Source of the DNA: Cotesia glomerata
Taxonomy: Eukaryota; Arthropoda; Insecta; Hymenoptera; Braconidae
Length of the DNA stretch: 64,000 bases
NCBI RefSeq assembly: GCF_020080835.1
Contig: NC_058163.1
Coordinates: 22,595,904-22,659,903 of the forward strand
Direction of reading: 5' to 3'
The notes beneath the pieces were generated by a model, which was given only the letters and a program-made list of their open reading frames with translations, was not told the origin of the DNA and did no database searches. Position numbers and translations under genes: made by a program. Positions 36,326 through 50,249 of this stretch are shown piece by piece (position 1 is the first letter of the stretch; each line of letters starts with the position of its first letter).

Positions 36326-37769
36326 TGTCTTAAATTAATTTTAATCATCTTGTTAAATAAAAAGTGACCTCTCATTTGAAGGATGAAGATACACGAGAAG
36401 ATAAACATTCAAATGTTTAGATTGAGATTACAAGGTACAAATTGTATGGAAATGTAAGATTACCGATCTTCAGAGATACAGAGTAGCAAGATCTGAATAG
36501 GACTAAATTTTCAATATTATCTCTCTGTTTTCTTCTGGATGTTTGTATTTGGATCGAGTGTGAATAGTAGTATAAGCACAAGATAGTAGTCGTAGCCTGT
36601 GGATGTTGTGCACCTTGAATGAACGGATAACTGTTGTCGAGCGGGTTTCAGATAGATATCGCTTAGCGGGGATCGGTGTGCAAGATTACACACACATTAA
36701 GCTCGTGTACATACGAATAAATCGATCTGTCGCTGTACACTGGTAGCTGTAAGCCTCATACTGGACCTTGAGGCCTCGGGGCTTTCACCGCGAATCAACT
36801 CAAGCATTAGATCAACGACAGCCATCAGCCATCAGCCATCATCATCTCGGGTAAGTATAAGTAAGAGCAGCAGGTTGTAGTAGTTGCTTTATTTTTTGGC
36901 GGTTGGAAATTATTTAATTATACTAATTAGGTGGCTTTAGTTTTTCAGCTTATTCAATCAGGAAATCAACCATACCGGTTTTATTTTTTTTCCGTCTTGG
37001 CATTTTAAAGGCTCATTTTTTGTCAAATCATTTCAATTCTAAATTTATTCATTTTTTTTCTAAAATCAAAAGATTTAAATTTTTTATCCTGCAGAATATC
37101 GCTGGAATTTATTTTGGCTATTTTTGAGCGCAAAACATTCGAAAATCATTTTTCTCAAAATATTCAAAAATTTACCTTGTCAATTTTTGGAAATCTTTAA
37201 ACTGCGGTATCTTTTGAATGCAAGGTTCAATTTTGGTTTTGTTGACGGCAATTGACGTAGTTTTTTAAGCACTAGAGGTGTATACAAGGTGTTAAGTTGA
37301 TTGAACGAATAGTTTAAAAGTTATCTTAAAAAAATGGAAAAAAAATGTTTTTTATTTTTGAAATTTTTTAACTTGAATAATTTTATAAATTGAAGGCGGC
37401 GATGTTAATCGATAGTCATAAATTGCACCTAAAATTTTCAACAAAAACCCAAAGCCATCAAGACATCATACATGACGTATATCTCCGCGTAGGCAGATGA
37501 AAACGATTCATTGATATGAGGAAAGCCATTGAGGGAGCTGGATATTGTATCGGTCTCCCGAGAGAAATCTTTGAGCATATTTTCTCGCCTATTCTGCAGT
37601 CTGCCGGATGCAGATAGCTAAGAAAGAGTCACCCTACATTCGTCTATCATCTCCACTATCTTAAATATATAACATATGTAATGTGTGATGTCAATATCAA
37701 TATCATTGTCCCGAAAAATTCTTCATATAATTCTGTTAAAAATTTCAAAAAATATTTTTTCAAACTTTC

Positions 37770-38065
37770 TACACCGAGAAAAAAAAATACTTTTACTCAA
37801 TTAACAATTTCTTGGTTCAAGAAATTCGATGACGATCAAATATTCTATTATTATTAATTATTAATTTCTGAAGAGAAGAGCATCAATATTTATCTTTGGA
37901 TAATAGATAAACAAGAGAATAGCTTTATTTAAATTAAGTAAAAATTATTTCAATCAATTTAACAAGTTCTTGAGCTAAGAATATATATTCTTGAAAATTT
38001 TCAAGAACATAAATTCTTGTATCAAGAAAATTTTCTTAGTAAAAGTATTTTTTTTTCCCAGTGTA
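37770..38065. mobile_element. TIR element related to families A and C
   Basis: The TIRs are tacaccgagaaaaaaaaata and tattttttttttcccagtgta. The interior again contains ttcttggttcaag-type units. It has 296 bp and no ORF. Confidence 0.55.
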
Positions 38066-38576
38066 CTCGATTCAAGACAAAAACTCTTCAAAATAATTTT
38101 TTTGATCTAAGAAATTTTCCGTTGAATTAAATTTTTTTTTCTAAGCCTCTGCGGGATTTTACAGCGATTTCTCTATCCGCGAGATATTGCGAGGCTTATC
38201 ACTGGAGAGTGGATAGTGGACCGTTGATGGGTGTGGCCTGATACTCAACAGATTCGTCGTAGCTCGTTACCATTTCAATCACGTATAACCAGGATCTGTT
38301 ACTATTGCTGTTGCTGTTTGCTCGATAATCTGAACGGGTGATTAATTCGTTTACCTCGTTACTTTATCGCCACTGGACAAGTTCTTTTCTTCTGTTGTAT
38401 GTTCTGTTTCATTGCACTCACACGTTCCACGGCAAATACATATAAATGTACCTATACCGATACCGGTCATTTCTTTCCACAAAACGCTAACTATACTGAC
38501 TACTATTTGTTATTTATAACCGAGCGATTAGAAAAATCTCGCTGATACCAATTCTAATTTAAAAACAAGTTAAAAT

Positions 38577-39219
38577 TACACAGAAAGAAAAATTTCTTGA
38601 CTGGAGAACAAAATTCTTGGCTCAAGAAAATTTTCGGGTGCCTGAAGAAAGACCGAAGTTGTGTTGGCCGAAATAATAATTTTTCTTTAAATTCTATTCT
38701 TGGTGGAAGTCATTTTTTCTTAATTCAAATTATCATAAATACTTGATACAATAAATTTTTATATTTGATCAAGATTATTAGATACTTTAGGGAAGCAGCG
38801 CCACCACTTACTTTAGCTGAGAAAAAAATTTTCTCACCTTGAGAAAATTTTTTTCTTGAATATTTGATACCCATTTTATATTATTTTAGCGTGCAATTTT
38901 ACATATTGAATGAAAGAAAATGATTCAATATTATTTGATCTTCCCATTTGACATGTTAATCAATAAAAATATTAATGAAAATTTACTTCTATCAAGAACT
39001 AAATTTTTTGGAGCAAGAGGCTGAATTTTCTCAAAACAACAAGATTTTCTTGACTTAAATCAATTTTCTTGGATCAAGATACGTATTTCTTAAAGCAAGA
39101 GAATTAATTTTGTTGAAATAGTGAAATTTCTTGTGTCAAAAAAAAAATTTTTTTTTTACTCAAGAAAATAATTAGGAAGAAAAATATTTCTTGGCTCAAG
39201 TGAACCTTTTTTCTGTGCA
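38577..39219 (-). mobile_element. MITE family A, copy 7 (inverted)
   Basis: Inverted copy running tacacagaaagaaaaatttc to aaccttttttctgtgca. An internal deletion removes about 45 bp between the two acttctatcaag-like units. Confidence 0.7.
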
Positions 39220-40705
39220 TTTTATTGGTTCAAAAATTTTACTCTTGAATCAATGCAATTATCTTCAGGGTAAAAACTGTTATTTTTTGCGTGAAAAATC
39301 AATAAAACACAAGTTTTATAAAAATAATGATGTCGATAACAAAAAAGATCATTTCGGGTGAGGATATAATAATCGCTATGTGCAGTAAAAACAAAAATAC
39401 GATTGATAAACTTGAGGAAAACCACAAAACGGGTAATAATGATCAACTTAGCGAGCCATTACGCGTGATAATATTACATTGCAATGCCAATAGTTTTATA
39501 TATATCTACAATATATATATGAAATAAGAATGGCAGACTGCTGGGTACCAGGTAGGACAAAGCTCAAGAATGAAGTATGGAGTAAGTACGGAGTAAGGAG
39601 AATGGAATAAGTTGAGGAGGTTTGTGGTTTTGAAATCGAGAAATGCCACTCGCGATATCATATTCCAGCACGCGTTCTCCTTCGTACGATGTATTCGAGT
39701 TTGTATTCAACCTTCACGTAATAACGTCCATCCACATTATATTATATTTATTTTTATGGCTCGAATAGAAGTTAAGTCCAATAATCGGCGGTACTCGAGC
39801 ATTATTCACGGATCGACGGCTCGTTAAACCGATAATATTATCCGTTCTTTCCTGCTCGATTTTCAAATTGAGATTGGAATTTTTTTTTTTTGTTTTATTC
39901 CTCCTGATCATTTCGAAGTAGCAATAAACTCGTACTTATTTTAGTAATCTAAGTGTCAGAGCTTTTTAGAGGGTTTATTATTATTTTAATGACTCTATTT
40001 TTATTTTAATGGCCATTTGGAAAGATTTTTAGGTTTTTATTCGAGTGAAATTTTTTTTTTACTTTTAATTTTATTGAATTTAAATTCTTGAGCCATTATA
40101 AAATTGTGGTAAGTTTTTTTTAATAATTTTTTTTTTTGTTAAAATTTATTTTATTTTATTTTTGTGGATGGAAAAAATTTTATAAAATTTGAGACAGATT
40201 GAATGAATATTTTGTTGATATGTAATAAAAATAAAAACAAATGTGGGAATATAAGCAAAAATAAAAAAAGAGAAGAAGGTGCAGTGGTCACTGGGGCGTT
40301 GACCTGATGCGCCTGGACCAAACGAGTGTGAGTACAACGGAATCTCAGGTTAGGGGACGAGGACGAGCGTCAGACGCTGCTTGGTCAAGTCGTTTGGAAA
40401 AGACAAGGAGAAAGCAATTGTGGATATATATTATTTATATGTGTGTAGATGTGTGCTGAAGAAGGAAGATGATGAGGAAAAAAAGACTCGGATCGTCAGC
40501 GACTAACAAAAAGTTTGTGTATGCCGTACCGGGGACTAAAAAGTAAAACAGGAACAAAAAACCCCCGTATATAGATATAGTTATGAAAGAGGACAAAAAC
40601 GCTGGATAAAACGTCGATTGATTTATTTATCACCCTTGCTGATTAATGTAAGAGCGATACTGCTACTTTTAAATTCGCATCAGGAAGCAGAAGGCGTGTA
40701 TGGAT

Positions 40706-41905
40706 TTTTATTTTTATGCAATTTTGTCTAATAAATTTTTTTTTATAAAAATTAATTATTGTGAAAATTAGCCGTATTAAAAAATTTTTTTCTTAGTAAT
40801 AAAAAGTTTTTAAACTTTAAATGAGTAAATAATTAAGCAATAATTAAAAAAAAATTAATTTGATTCAAAAGGACAAAAAAATTATTTTTCAAAAATTTTT
40901 TGGCATTGAATCAAGCAGAAAAATTATCTAACTAATTATATTAATTAATTATTAAAAAGTTTTATTTCTATAAAAAATAAAGAAAATAAAATTGACATTA
41001 AATTATTTAATTTAATTCATTTTTTTTATTAAAATATGCATAATATCTATTTAATTTACTTTCAGTTACCGCAGGAGATTGTATTGATTACTGATTACAA
41101 TGAATTTAGATCAAAGTGTTACAAGTTTTTTGTAGATAAAGATGATAAATAATTATCACTACATAACTATCCAAATCACTAACTATTCAAATTTGTTTTT
41201 TCTTTTCTTTCTTTTGTTTTATAAACTAGAGTCATTAATTGGTAATCTAACTTAATTACTTAAATGGACTTTGCTTTGCTTTGAGACAACATTACTTACT
41301 TATTCTTATTGTATTATTATCATTTCCATTACTGTTAACAACTTTTATTATTAATATGTATTAATTTATATGTAAGGCCCTTAGGGAGCTAAGGCTTCAG
41401 GGTCTAAAATTTTGGTAAATAAATAAATAAATAATTAAAAAAAAAATTTTGTACTTGAAAAAAATTAACCCAAATTTTGTAATAAATTAAAAGATAATTT
41501 TTTTTTTTTATACAATTTTGTCTAGTAAATTTTTTTTTTTTAAATTAATTATTGTAAAAATTAGCCGTATTAAAAAATTTTTTTTTAGTGATAAAAATTT
41601 TCTCAACTTGAAATAAATGAAGAATTAAGCAATAATTAAAAAAAAAATTAATTTGATTTAAAAGGACAAAAAAATTTTTTCGCATTGAAGCAGAAAAATT
41701 ATTTAACTAATTATATTAATTAATTATTAAAAAGTTTTATTTCTATAAAAAATAAAGAAAATAAAATTTACAATAAATTAATAAAATTTTTTAATTTTTT
41801 CATAAAAATATCTATGATATTTATTTAATTAAAAAAAATTTTCTACTTGAAGAAAATTAACCAAAATTTTTTGATAAATAAAAAGACAAGTTTTTTTTAA
41901 GTATT
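40706..41905. repeat. Direct duplication split by a LINE insertion
   Basis: Copy 1 is 40706-41058 plus 41433-41500, and copy 2 is 41505-41905. Shared blocks include aaaattagccgtattaaaaa, ttaagcaataattaaaaa and ttatattaattaattattaa. The LINE tail at 41059-41432 interrupts only copy 1. Confidence 0.7.
41059..41432 (+). pseudogene. 5'-truncated LINE remnant of the same family
   Basis: An open 30-codon tail (41060-41152) reads FQLPQEIVLITDYNEF and ends FFVDKDDK-stop, matching the end of a LINE reverse transcriptase. A 3'UTR follows with the same agggagctaaggctt motif as the 49-kb copy, then an (AAAT)n tail at 41416-41431. The insertion interrupts one copy of a local direct duplication, which lets its edges be set. 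Confidence 0.65.
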
Positions 41906-44900
41906 CAAATAAATAAATGCATAATTATTGTTATTATTGATAATAAAAAAAATATAAATAAAAATGGAGAATTGTACTCTCAGCATGTAATGACAAACGG
42001 CGATTTATCTCTTGATATGCATGCCCAGAGACTAATATAATATAAGTAATAAGCGGTAAGTTCTTTTTAGAATAAGACCCTTGTGCATGCGAGTAAAGAA
42101 CTTGTTGTTATACTGCCAAACGACGGGTCATTCATAAAGATGATCCGTTACAATGCGAACATCGTAGTCCTCTGAGCGAGTACATAATCACTACACCGCT
42201 GATCCGCGATCCGAGATTCTTAAAATAATAATAAATAATAAATAATGAACATCAAAATAGAAATAGGAATGACGAAGTAAAATCGATCTGAGGTCACGGA
42301 CATGATTGCGAGACCCGAAGGATTCGCACGAGTCGGCATCATTACCGATTTATCATTTTTACAGTGGATCAATTTAGCGACATAATCCAGCTCCAGACAA
42401 TGACACTCTGTGCTCCGTAGACTGGAGAGTCTACTCACCTTTTTTCGCGTACCACCGAGCGACTGATTGTGAGGCACGTATGCTGACTATTATATGGATT
42501 TACCGAACATTACACGGTAATTACGGCACACCCCCGCGGCAAAGGTTTTAATTCTAAGAGCGAACCGATTTATTCAGACGTACTGGCTTTCAATCTGTAG
42601 TTGTACTCTGTACTGGGGGTACAAGTTACAAGTTACAAGATTGACGATTATCCTCGTACTTCAGACCAAGGGACTGAAACTTGAACGTATTACTGATGAC
42701 CACGTACCTACGTCATATTATTAAGAGTTATTGCGGTTAATAATAAATGCATGCTGTTTTGATATTTAATATTCCTTTGTGTTTGTTTTTTTTTTATTTT
42801 TTAAATTATTCAATCTATTAGTTCGTCTTCAATATGAATTTTTAAAAATATTTTTTGCCAATAAGTCAGATAGAAGGTTTCAGTTTGATCAATCAATTAT
42901 AATTGTAAAATTCTTAATTTTTCTTAAGTACAATTTTTTAATAAAAACTTAATATTTTTTTCAACAATTTTTATAATTTTATTTTTCAAAATGAATAGTG
43001 TCAATATTCCCGAAATTTTTTATAAGTTGGTCTTTAAAAATAAAACTGTCCTACTTTTTTATATTGACATTTCTATAATTAAATTCAAGACTCTATTAAA
43101 CTTAAAAAATATCAAATTTTTCAATCAATATAATCATAAAATTTTTAATAAAAACTTAATATTTTCTCATCTAAAAAAATATCAATAAAATTTTATCAAC
43201 TTAAAACATTCTCTAAGAAACAATGAATTTCATAACATTAATTAAATATCTATTGATTTTATATTTTTTTAAAATAAGGCACTTCTAAAAAATGTCTTCA
43301 TTTATTATCACAGACAGAATATCAAAAATAAAAATTCAGTTTACTTTTACATCTTATTAAAAAATTGAAAAACAATTATAAAAACTCACATAGTTTGCTT
43401 CCTTATTTTTAGCCTGATATTTAAACTAAACTTTCAGAATAATTAATCATTTAAATTTTATTTAATATTAAATTAAATATCATTGACTAAATTACTGTTG
43501 ATTGAACTAAGTACCAAACGAATAATTGAATTTTTATTTTTATTCTAAATAAATGACAATTGAAAAGAACGAATTAATAATTAAAACTAATTATTTTATA
43601 AACGAAAAAATACAAGTAACAAATTAGTGATTGAGCATGTATTACATACTAAAACCTTTGCCGAAACACGGTGCATCTTTAGGTATAAGTTTTATGTGCA
43701 TTGGTTTAGTAGTTTATTCAGACAGGCATTTATAAAAAAACGTCTTCTCATTTATTAGTACAGATATACTTATTAAATTATATTGTGAGCGCGCGGCGCG
43801 CAATGCGTGTTAGTCTTCGAAACTGACCAAATACCTTAGCCCGACCGTTTCACTAGCGAGCGCGTGTATCGACCATGCGTCACCTAGCGGAGATAAAGGA
43901 AAACAACGAATAAATTACTCAGTAAAAATATTCAAGCTCGTGAGATGATTTAAGGACGATTCAGTGTTGAGTCTGTGATTGATGAATAAATAAAAGCCAG
44001 TTAAATGTTATAAATTATAATTATTTACAATACTGTCTAAGTATTGAAAAAAAAAAAAATTTCTCATTTATTATAAATTTTTGCCAACAAAGCAAATCAA
44101 AATACCGATAAATTTCGCAGAAATAAAAAAAAAAAGCAAATCCTTATACATACAGTAAAAATTAGAGTATATTTATATTGTAAAGTGGTTGTCAGTGAAT
44201 TTGATTGGTTGTATACAATCGGTTGTGTATCTGTCGATCGAGAGATTCCATTGGGCGGTAACTGGGATCTCAAGTCGTTATAAGCTCAATACTGAATGTT
44301 CAATGCTCAATAGCATTATATATGTATGTATTTATACCACATTTGTCCATACAAGTACTACAGGTTCACAAATTATATGTATGAGTAGCACACATAACAG
44401 CCTCTGTACTAACTTATATACACACAAATGATTAATGCATGAGAGATATTTCGATCTCGAGCCCAATACAACTGATAGCCAGTTTAGTTATGTCTTATAT
44501 ATATAAAATATATTACGGGCAAACTTACAACTTTCTATCGCTATTTCGTTCCTTCAATAGAGTTACTTTTATATTTTATATAATTTCGCCTGAGGTTCCT
44601 CTACTGTTATTATTTTATTATATGCGTGTCAGTCGCTTTTCGAATCGATGATCGATCGGTACGACCTTTGCATAATGGGATTCGCTAGATTTACAATCAA
44701 CGACCTGACCAATAAATAGACTGCTTCTATAGATTACTTCTTAAAGGCTATTTTCTGTTCTTCTTATTTTTTTTTTTATTTCTATTTCTAATAATCATTA
44801 ATAATTAAAAAAAAAATCAATCAACCGGTAAATTAATTAGACGCTATCGCGAAGACATCGGTAATGAGTCACCTAATTACCGGTTGCTCGGGCTAACAAG

Positions 44901-45401
44901 TCTGATCACAGCAAATTTGTTTATTATTTTTAGCCTCCGGTGTTTCATTAACTTTTAATAAAAAAACTTACTTAGCTGGTAATTAATTGATTGTTTTAAT
45001 TAATTGGCAAAGTTAATCAGAACTTGCAGATTGATGATCGTCTGGGAGATAACCGAGCCATCTGGTGATGGTCAAGCGGTTTTCTGAGGGTAATTCATCT
45101 GCGGCGGTCGTTAGTGCAGGTCTAATGCTTACCAGCTGCAAAACTGCGCGAGTGATGGTAAAGAAGGTGGTTCAATTGTCGGTGGGATGGAAAAAGCTCG
45201 GTAGAAAACTGCGCGCTTTGTAGAAAAATTAAGAATGGCAACATTCCACAAGATTGAGATATTGATTTGAGCAAAAACATTGTTTTTTTTTTTAAACTTG
45301 AATATTTTTGATAGTAAAATTTGTATAATTTTATATATTTTTAATTTTTATCATATTGAAGCTTCTTTTTCGTATTTTTAAAGCAAGTTAAAGAAGAAAA
45401 A

Positions 45402-45925
45402 TTAAATTTATTCAAAAATAAAATTCAAGAGAATATTTTAAGATTTTTTTATAATTTTTGGACTTTAAATACTCGAATTTATATATTTAAATTTTTTAGA
45501 GTTTTAAAATATTTTTTTTGGGGTCTTGAAATTATTATTAAAAATTATAAAAAATACATGTTTGGAGCAAATTATTTTCAGATAAATTTTTTTGAGACTT
45601 AATCAAGCTTTAAAAGATATTTAAGGAATAATAAAACAATAAGTTGAAAAATTAAAATTTATAAATTGAATTTAATTTATTCAAAAATAAAATTCAAGAG
45701 AATATTTTAAGATCTTTTTTATAATTTTTGGATATTTTAAATGTTCATATTTATAGATTTTAATTTTTTAGCGTTTTAAAAAGATTTTTTTTTGGGTCTT
45801 GTAACTACTTTTAAGAATTGTAAAAAATACATATTTCAATCAAATTACTTGCAGATAAATTTTTTTCAAGACTTAATCAAGCTTTGAAAGATAAAAGTAT
45901 GAGTAAAATAATAAATTTAATAAGT
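45402..45925. repeat. Tandem duplication, period about 262 bp
   Basis: The copies at 45402 and 45664 share ttattcaaaaataaaattca, agagaatattttaagat and cagataaatttttt, and end aatcaagctttgaaagat. Confidence 0.7.
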
Positions 45926-47401
45926 TAAAAAATTAAAATTTATAATTTGAAATTTTTTTTTAAGTTTTACAATCAAAGTTTTCTTTTTAGTTTTAATATT
46001 TGATTAAAAAAATATTATTTTGACCAATTATCAAATTGTATTACCAGAATCAAAATAAAATATCAAGTTTGATTTATTTAATAAAATTTAAATGTTGAAT
46101 ATTTATTAAAGGTTACACCCCATTCTTATTAATAACTTATAAAAATAATAAAAAATATATAAAGAGATGATCAATTTAAAAAGTTTAAAAACCAAAAATT
46201 ATATGTTCAAAAATTTAACAAAAAGCCTAACATTAAATCCTCTAAAGAGTTGAAAACCTCGTAAATTAATGGTCCTACTGACGCGCTCAAAGCCTTGAGG
46301 AAGATTTACAACTTCAGCCACACCCGCTAAAAATCAAGCACACGTCAGAAATCCATGAATACAATTATTTCGCGAATCCAGACTTTGAAACATTGTGCAA
46401 AAGGGATTATGGATTACAATCCCGTGTAAAAAAGTTGCGGGATTCCGCCGGTAATCCGCAGGTGATCCGCAGGTGATCCGCTGAATATCATGTGGAAGTC
46501 ATATTTTGACACAAATAAGAATTCTAAATGAATTCCGGATGAAATCCTGATGAATACACAAAGATAGTATACTGTAAAAATTTCGGTGTAAAAGATGGAC
46601 CCATAGACTTTTACACCGTCGTGTGAATGTGAAAGTCGGTGTAAACACTTGTGTAATGGGAATTTAACACGGTGTAATTAACTTTGTTTTACACTATTCC
46701 GTGTTATTATTTATAACTCTGAAATTCCATCAATTATAAGCTATAATTATGTGACTAAAACTTATACAATAGTGAAATTTATCTCATAATATAGAAGAAT
46801 AACTAATTAACAACATCCCTTTGTCAAAACCTCGATTACTTTTTGAGTTTCTCGTAATTATCATTTGACTGAGTGTGAGTGGTGGGACATCGAAAAATTC
46901 TTCTCTCTTACCTTGGTATACTTTAAGTCCAATTTCAGTTCGATCACTAGGTTTAAAAAAATACTTCCCTCAATAAAAAATTTATCCTACAAACATTCAA
47001 TATTATGAAGAATTAGACTGTTTACCTACGTAGCAAAAATTTTTTATTGTGAATTGGTGGGACAGACATTTGTGACTGGTGGGACAAGTACAAAATGTCT
47101 ACATCAAGTTGTTTATTAAAAAGGCTGTTATATTATTTCAACTCTAGAAACATTATTGTATATATATTTAACTATAAATTATTTAGGATAATGAAAAAAA
47201 CTAATTAAAACACAAATAAAGGATTTAGCATGCTGGCAACACGATCTTGATAAACTTAGGTGTTAATTAATAACGAACATAAACAAAATTTGTTCTTAAA
47301 ACTAGAATAATAAATATGTTAGTTAATAACAAACATTTTTTACAGTGTACAGAAATATAGTTCTAGTGATAGATTGTTCAAAAAATTTTTTTTGCTCGAC
47401 A

Positions 47402-47457
47402 GGCAGAAAGCGTCAACTTTCAGCCCGCTGCGCTAAACAAAGTTGCCGCTTCCTGCC
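47402..47457. repeat. 56-nt hairpin inside the TIR element
   Basis: ggcagaaagcgtcaacttt pairs with aaagttgccgcttcctgcc around a short loop, with two mismatches by eye. It is GC-richer than its surroundings. Confidence 0.5.
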
Positions 47458-47576
47458 TTCGTCCAGCAAAAAAATAGTATACACTCCACGGGAAATAAAT
47501 AAGAAAGCCTCAGATCATATGTTTGTTGACATCGGCTTTGCCTCGGACAACAATTACATGTGATCTGAGACATGTG

Positions 47577-47731
<155 letters not shown>

Positions 47732-49173
47732 CCTCTTATAACTTTTGAACGGCTTAACTGATTGGATCGAGATTAGTAGCGACCCAAAGAGTATCATTGC
47801 CATTAAATTTCGTGAAAATTTTAATTAATTCGGTTCGCTAGATTTTGAGAAATCTCAAAAAAAAAAATTTTTTTAAAATGGTTTTTTTGGAATAACTTTA
47901 TTTTATATCTTTTTGTAAAGAAAAAAATTTTTTTTTTTCTTATAGTCTTATGAACGTGGACTTGGCGCGATTTTTTAGAGTGAAACTGTTTTTTTTTTCG
48001 GATAGTATATTACACACCGAGGGAAGTAAAGTAAGAAATGTCTCAGATCACATGTAATTGTTGTCCGAGGCGAAGCTTATCAACAATCGGATAACTCTTC
48101 ATTAAAATTCGGTACAAATTTATTATTTAAAAATTAATTTTTTTTTAATAGCTCAAAATATTACTTTGTTAGTGCTAATTTCTTTTTTTTAATATTTCTT
48201 ATTCTACGTCTCGATTTATAATAAAATCATTACAATCTATCACTAACTTTCTTTCCATATTATTTTTGGATATTCATCCGGAATTCATCCGGAATGCATT
48301 TAGAATTCCTATTTGTGTCAAAATATGACTTCCACATGATATTCAGCGGATCCCCTGCGGATCACCTGCGGATTACCGGCGGAATCCCGCAACTTTTTTA
48401 CACGGGATGGGTATTTGTACCCTGAAAACAACGGGATTTATCAATTGCGGGTGGTCCATTTGCGAGGAAGCTTCTTATCCCAGCGGGATGAAGCGGCACA
48501 TATATCTAAATATACACATACATGAGAGTATGTATAAATAAGTTGAGAACCCGTCTATCCGAAGGTGGCTCGTGCTAAAGGGTGACCTCTGACCGTGAAG
48601 AAGAGGGCCAAAGAGCAATGCAACTCCTCATCTCGTATACTCTTAACTCTTAACTCTTGTGTTATGTATAACCATGGACGATGGGCCGGGCACGCGAAGA
48701 TCCGAAGAGTCTTGTTCCTCCTCTCGCCCTGAGGCACGCGCTCAATTCCCTCTTACATCTCGCCCCATTCTCCATACCGGTCATACCGATCCCCGATATA
48801 ATATCGGTATATTATGCCTAGGCTCACTTCTCTTCTCTCGCTGACCATACCAACAATTCTAATCAGACCAAAAGTAGAGACCAGAAAAATTGAGTGAAAT
48901 TGAGGTTGGCATTGTCGCAGTCACGTGATTTAGTTGACGGTACACTAAATGGCGGCGCGGAGCTACGTGGCGGGCATGATTACTTACATATAATGCGCAA
49001 ATTGTAGACTTTTTATTATTTTTATACAAAAAAAAAAAATTTATTTGATGAAAGAGGAAAAATTTTTAATCAAAAAAATCATTTTTGAGAGCTTTATTGT
49101 TTTAATTTAAGGTTAAGGTAGTACTACCGTTAGCACAAGAGTCAAATCCTAAAACCTAACCTTATTTGATTAA

Positions 49174-49558
49174 CGTAGTAGATTTCCCTATTCTAATTTT
49201 TGGAACCCGCTTCCAATTGAGGTCACATCAGCTGCCACATTGGAGGAATTTCACAATGTTTGTTTCCGGATTTTGCAACGCTTGGAGCAAGTCAATGAGC
49301 ATGAGTGAGTGTTAAATTTGAAAGATGTGGTTTGATGATGAGGTTGAAAATGTCCTATAATTACTAACTATTACTGCTGCTATTGTTATTTTTGATAATT
49401 ATTTTTCTTTAAGATTGCTATTATTATTACTAGTTTATTACATTGACTACTGTCAAGTAAGTGTGTTTTTCTTATAACTACCTTTGTAACTTATGTAAGA
49501 AATATGGTCATAGGGAGCTAAGCTCCATGACCGAGAAATAAATAAATAAATAAGTAAA
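49174..49558 (+). pseudogene. 5'-truncated LINE: reverse transcriptase C-terminus and 3' tail
   Basis: The first 44 codons, to TGA at 49308, read ...RFPYSNFWNPLPIEVTSA, then a stretch ending LEQVNEHE. FPYS..W-N-x-L-P is the familiar C-terminal end of non-LTR retrotransposon reverse transcriptases. About 225 bp of 3'UTR follows, with the motif agggagctaagct, then a short (AAAT)n tail at 49537-49558. It is interrupted by stop codons upstream and so is dead. Confidence 0.7.
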
Positions 49559-49635
49559 TGGCGTTGGAGAAACAGAGACAGAGATAAATTTTGAATGATT
49601 TATATTAACAAATATTCTCATATTCTCTGAAACCA

Positions 49636-49875
49636 TACTGATAGAAGGATTTATTTGTATCAAAAAATATTTGTTAATAGTTAACAAATCATTTGTTAGA
49701 GGCTATTTTTTAGTATTAAACAATTATTTCTTAGTATTTAAAATGATTTGTTTGTATTTAATAAATCTTTTTAAATACTAAGAAATATTTGTTAAAGACT
49801 AAAAAGTGATCTCTAATAAATGATTTGTTGAATATTAGCAAATATTTTAACTATAAACAAATCCTTCTATGAGTG
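49636..49875. mobile_element. Palindromic MITE family B, copy 2
   Basis: This is a homologous copy of the 21606 element: atactgatagaaggattta to aaacaaatccttctatgagt. It is nested in the TTAA-flanked element at 49113-50155. Confidence 0.65.
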
Positions 49876-50249
49876 CATACTTATTGTTATTAAATATATT
49901 TTAGATGTTATTTTCTCTCATTGTCTTAATTTTTATAAGAATCTGAACGACCAGTTTTGTAAAATAAAATAAAGTTTGTGATTTTTCATAAGGATCAATA
50001 GTAAAGGCAAAAATATGTAAATATTCATATCTTTTTTTCAGTTCTCTGTAGGCCTTCGAAAATTTTAGTGGTTAATTAAGATATTATTATGTACCTATAT
50101 GTCAAGTTTCATCAAATTCTGAACGTCAATACTAAAACCGGTAGTACTACCTTAAGTACCTTAAGTAAGAGAATTTTTTATTGACTTTTATATAATTAAA
50201 GACAATAAAAATCTTCAAAATAATTGTCTTGGTTCAAAAATTTTTATTA

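Larger units (their letters stand above)
49113..50155. mobile_element. TTAA-flanked TIR element with nested insertions
   Basis: TTAAGGTAGTACTACCG at the left is matched exactly by CGGTAGTACTACCTTAA at the right. It can be read as a TTAA target duplication plus a 13-bp TIR, as in piggyBac-type elements. The inner 12-mer is itself palindromic, so the class is tentative. It contains a LINE tail (49174-49558) and MITE B copy 2. Confidence 0.5.

Noticed and set aside
42439..42477. Possible further first exon (PHNQSLGGTRKK ending in phase 0 at gtgagt)
   Set aside because: Attractive phase and donor, but the frame opens with GTG and a TAG lies a few codons upstream with no ATG. At most it is an untranslated exon.
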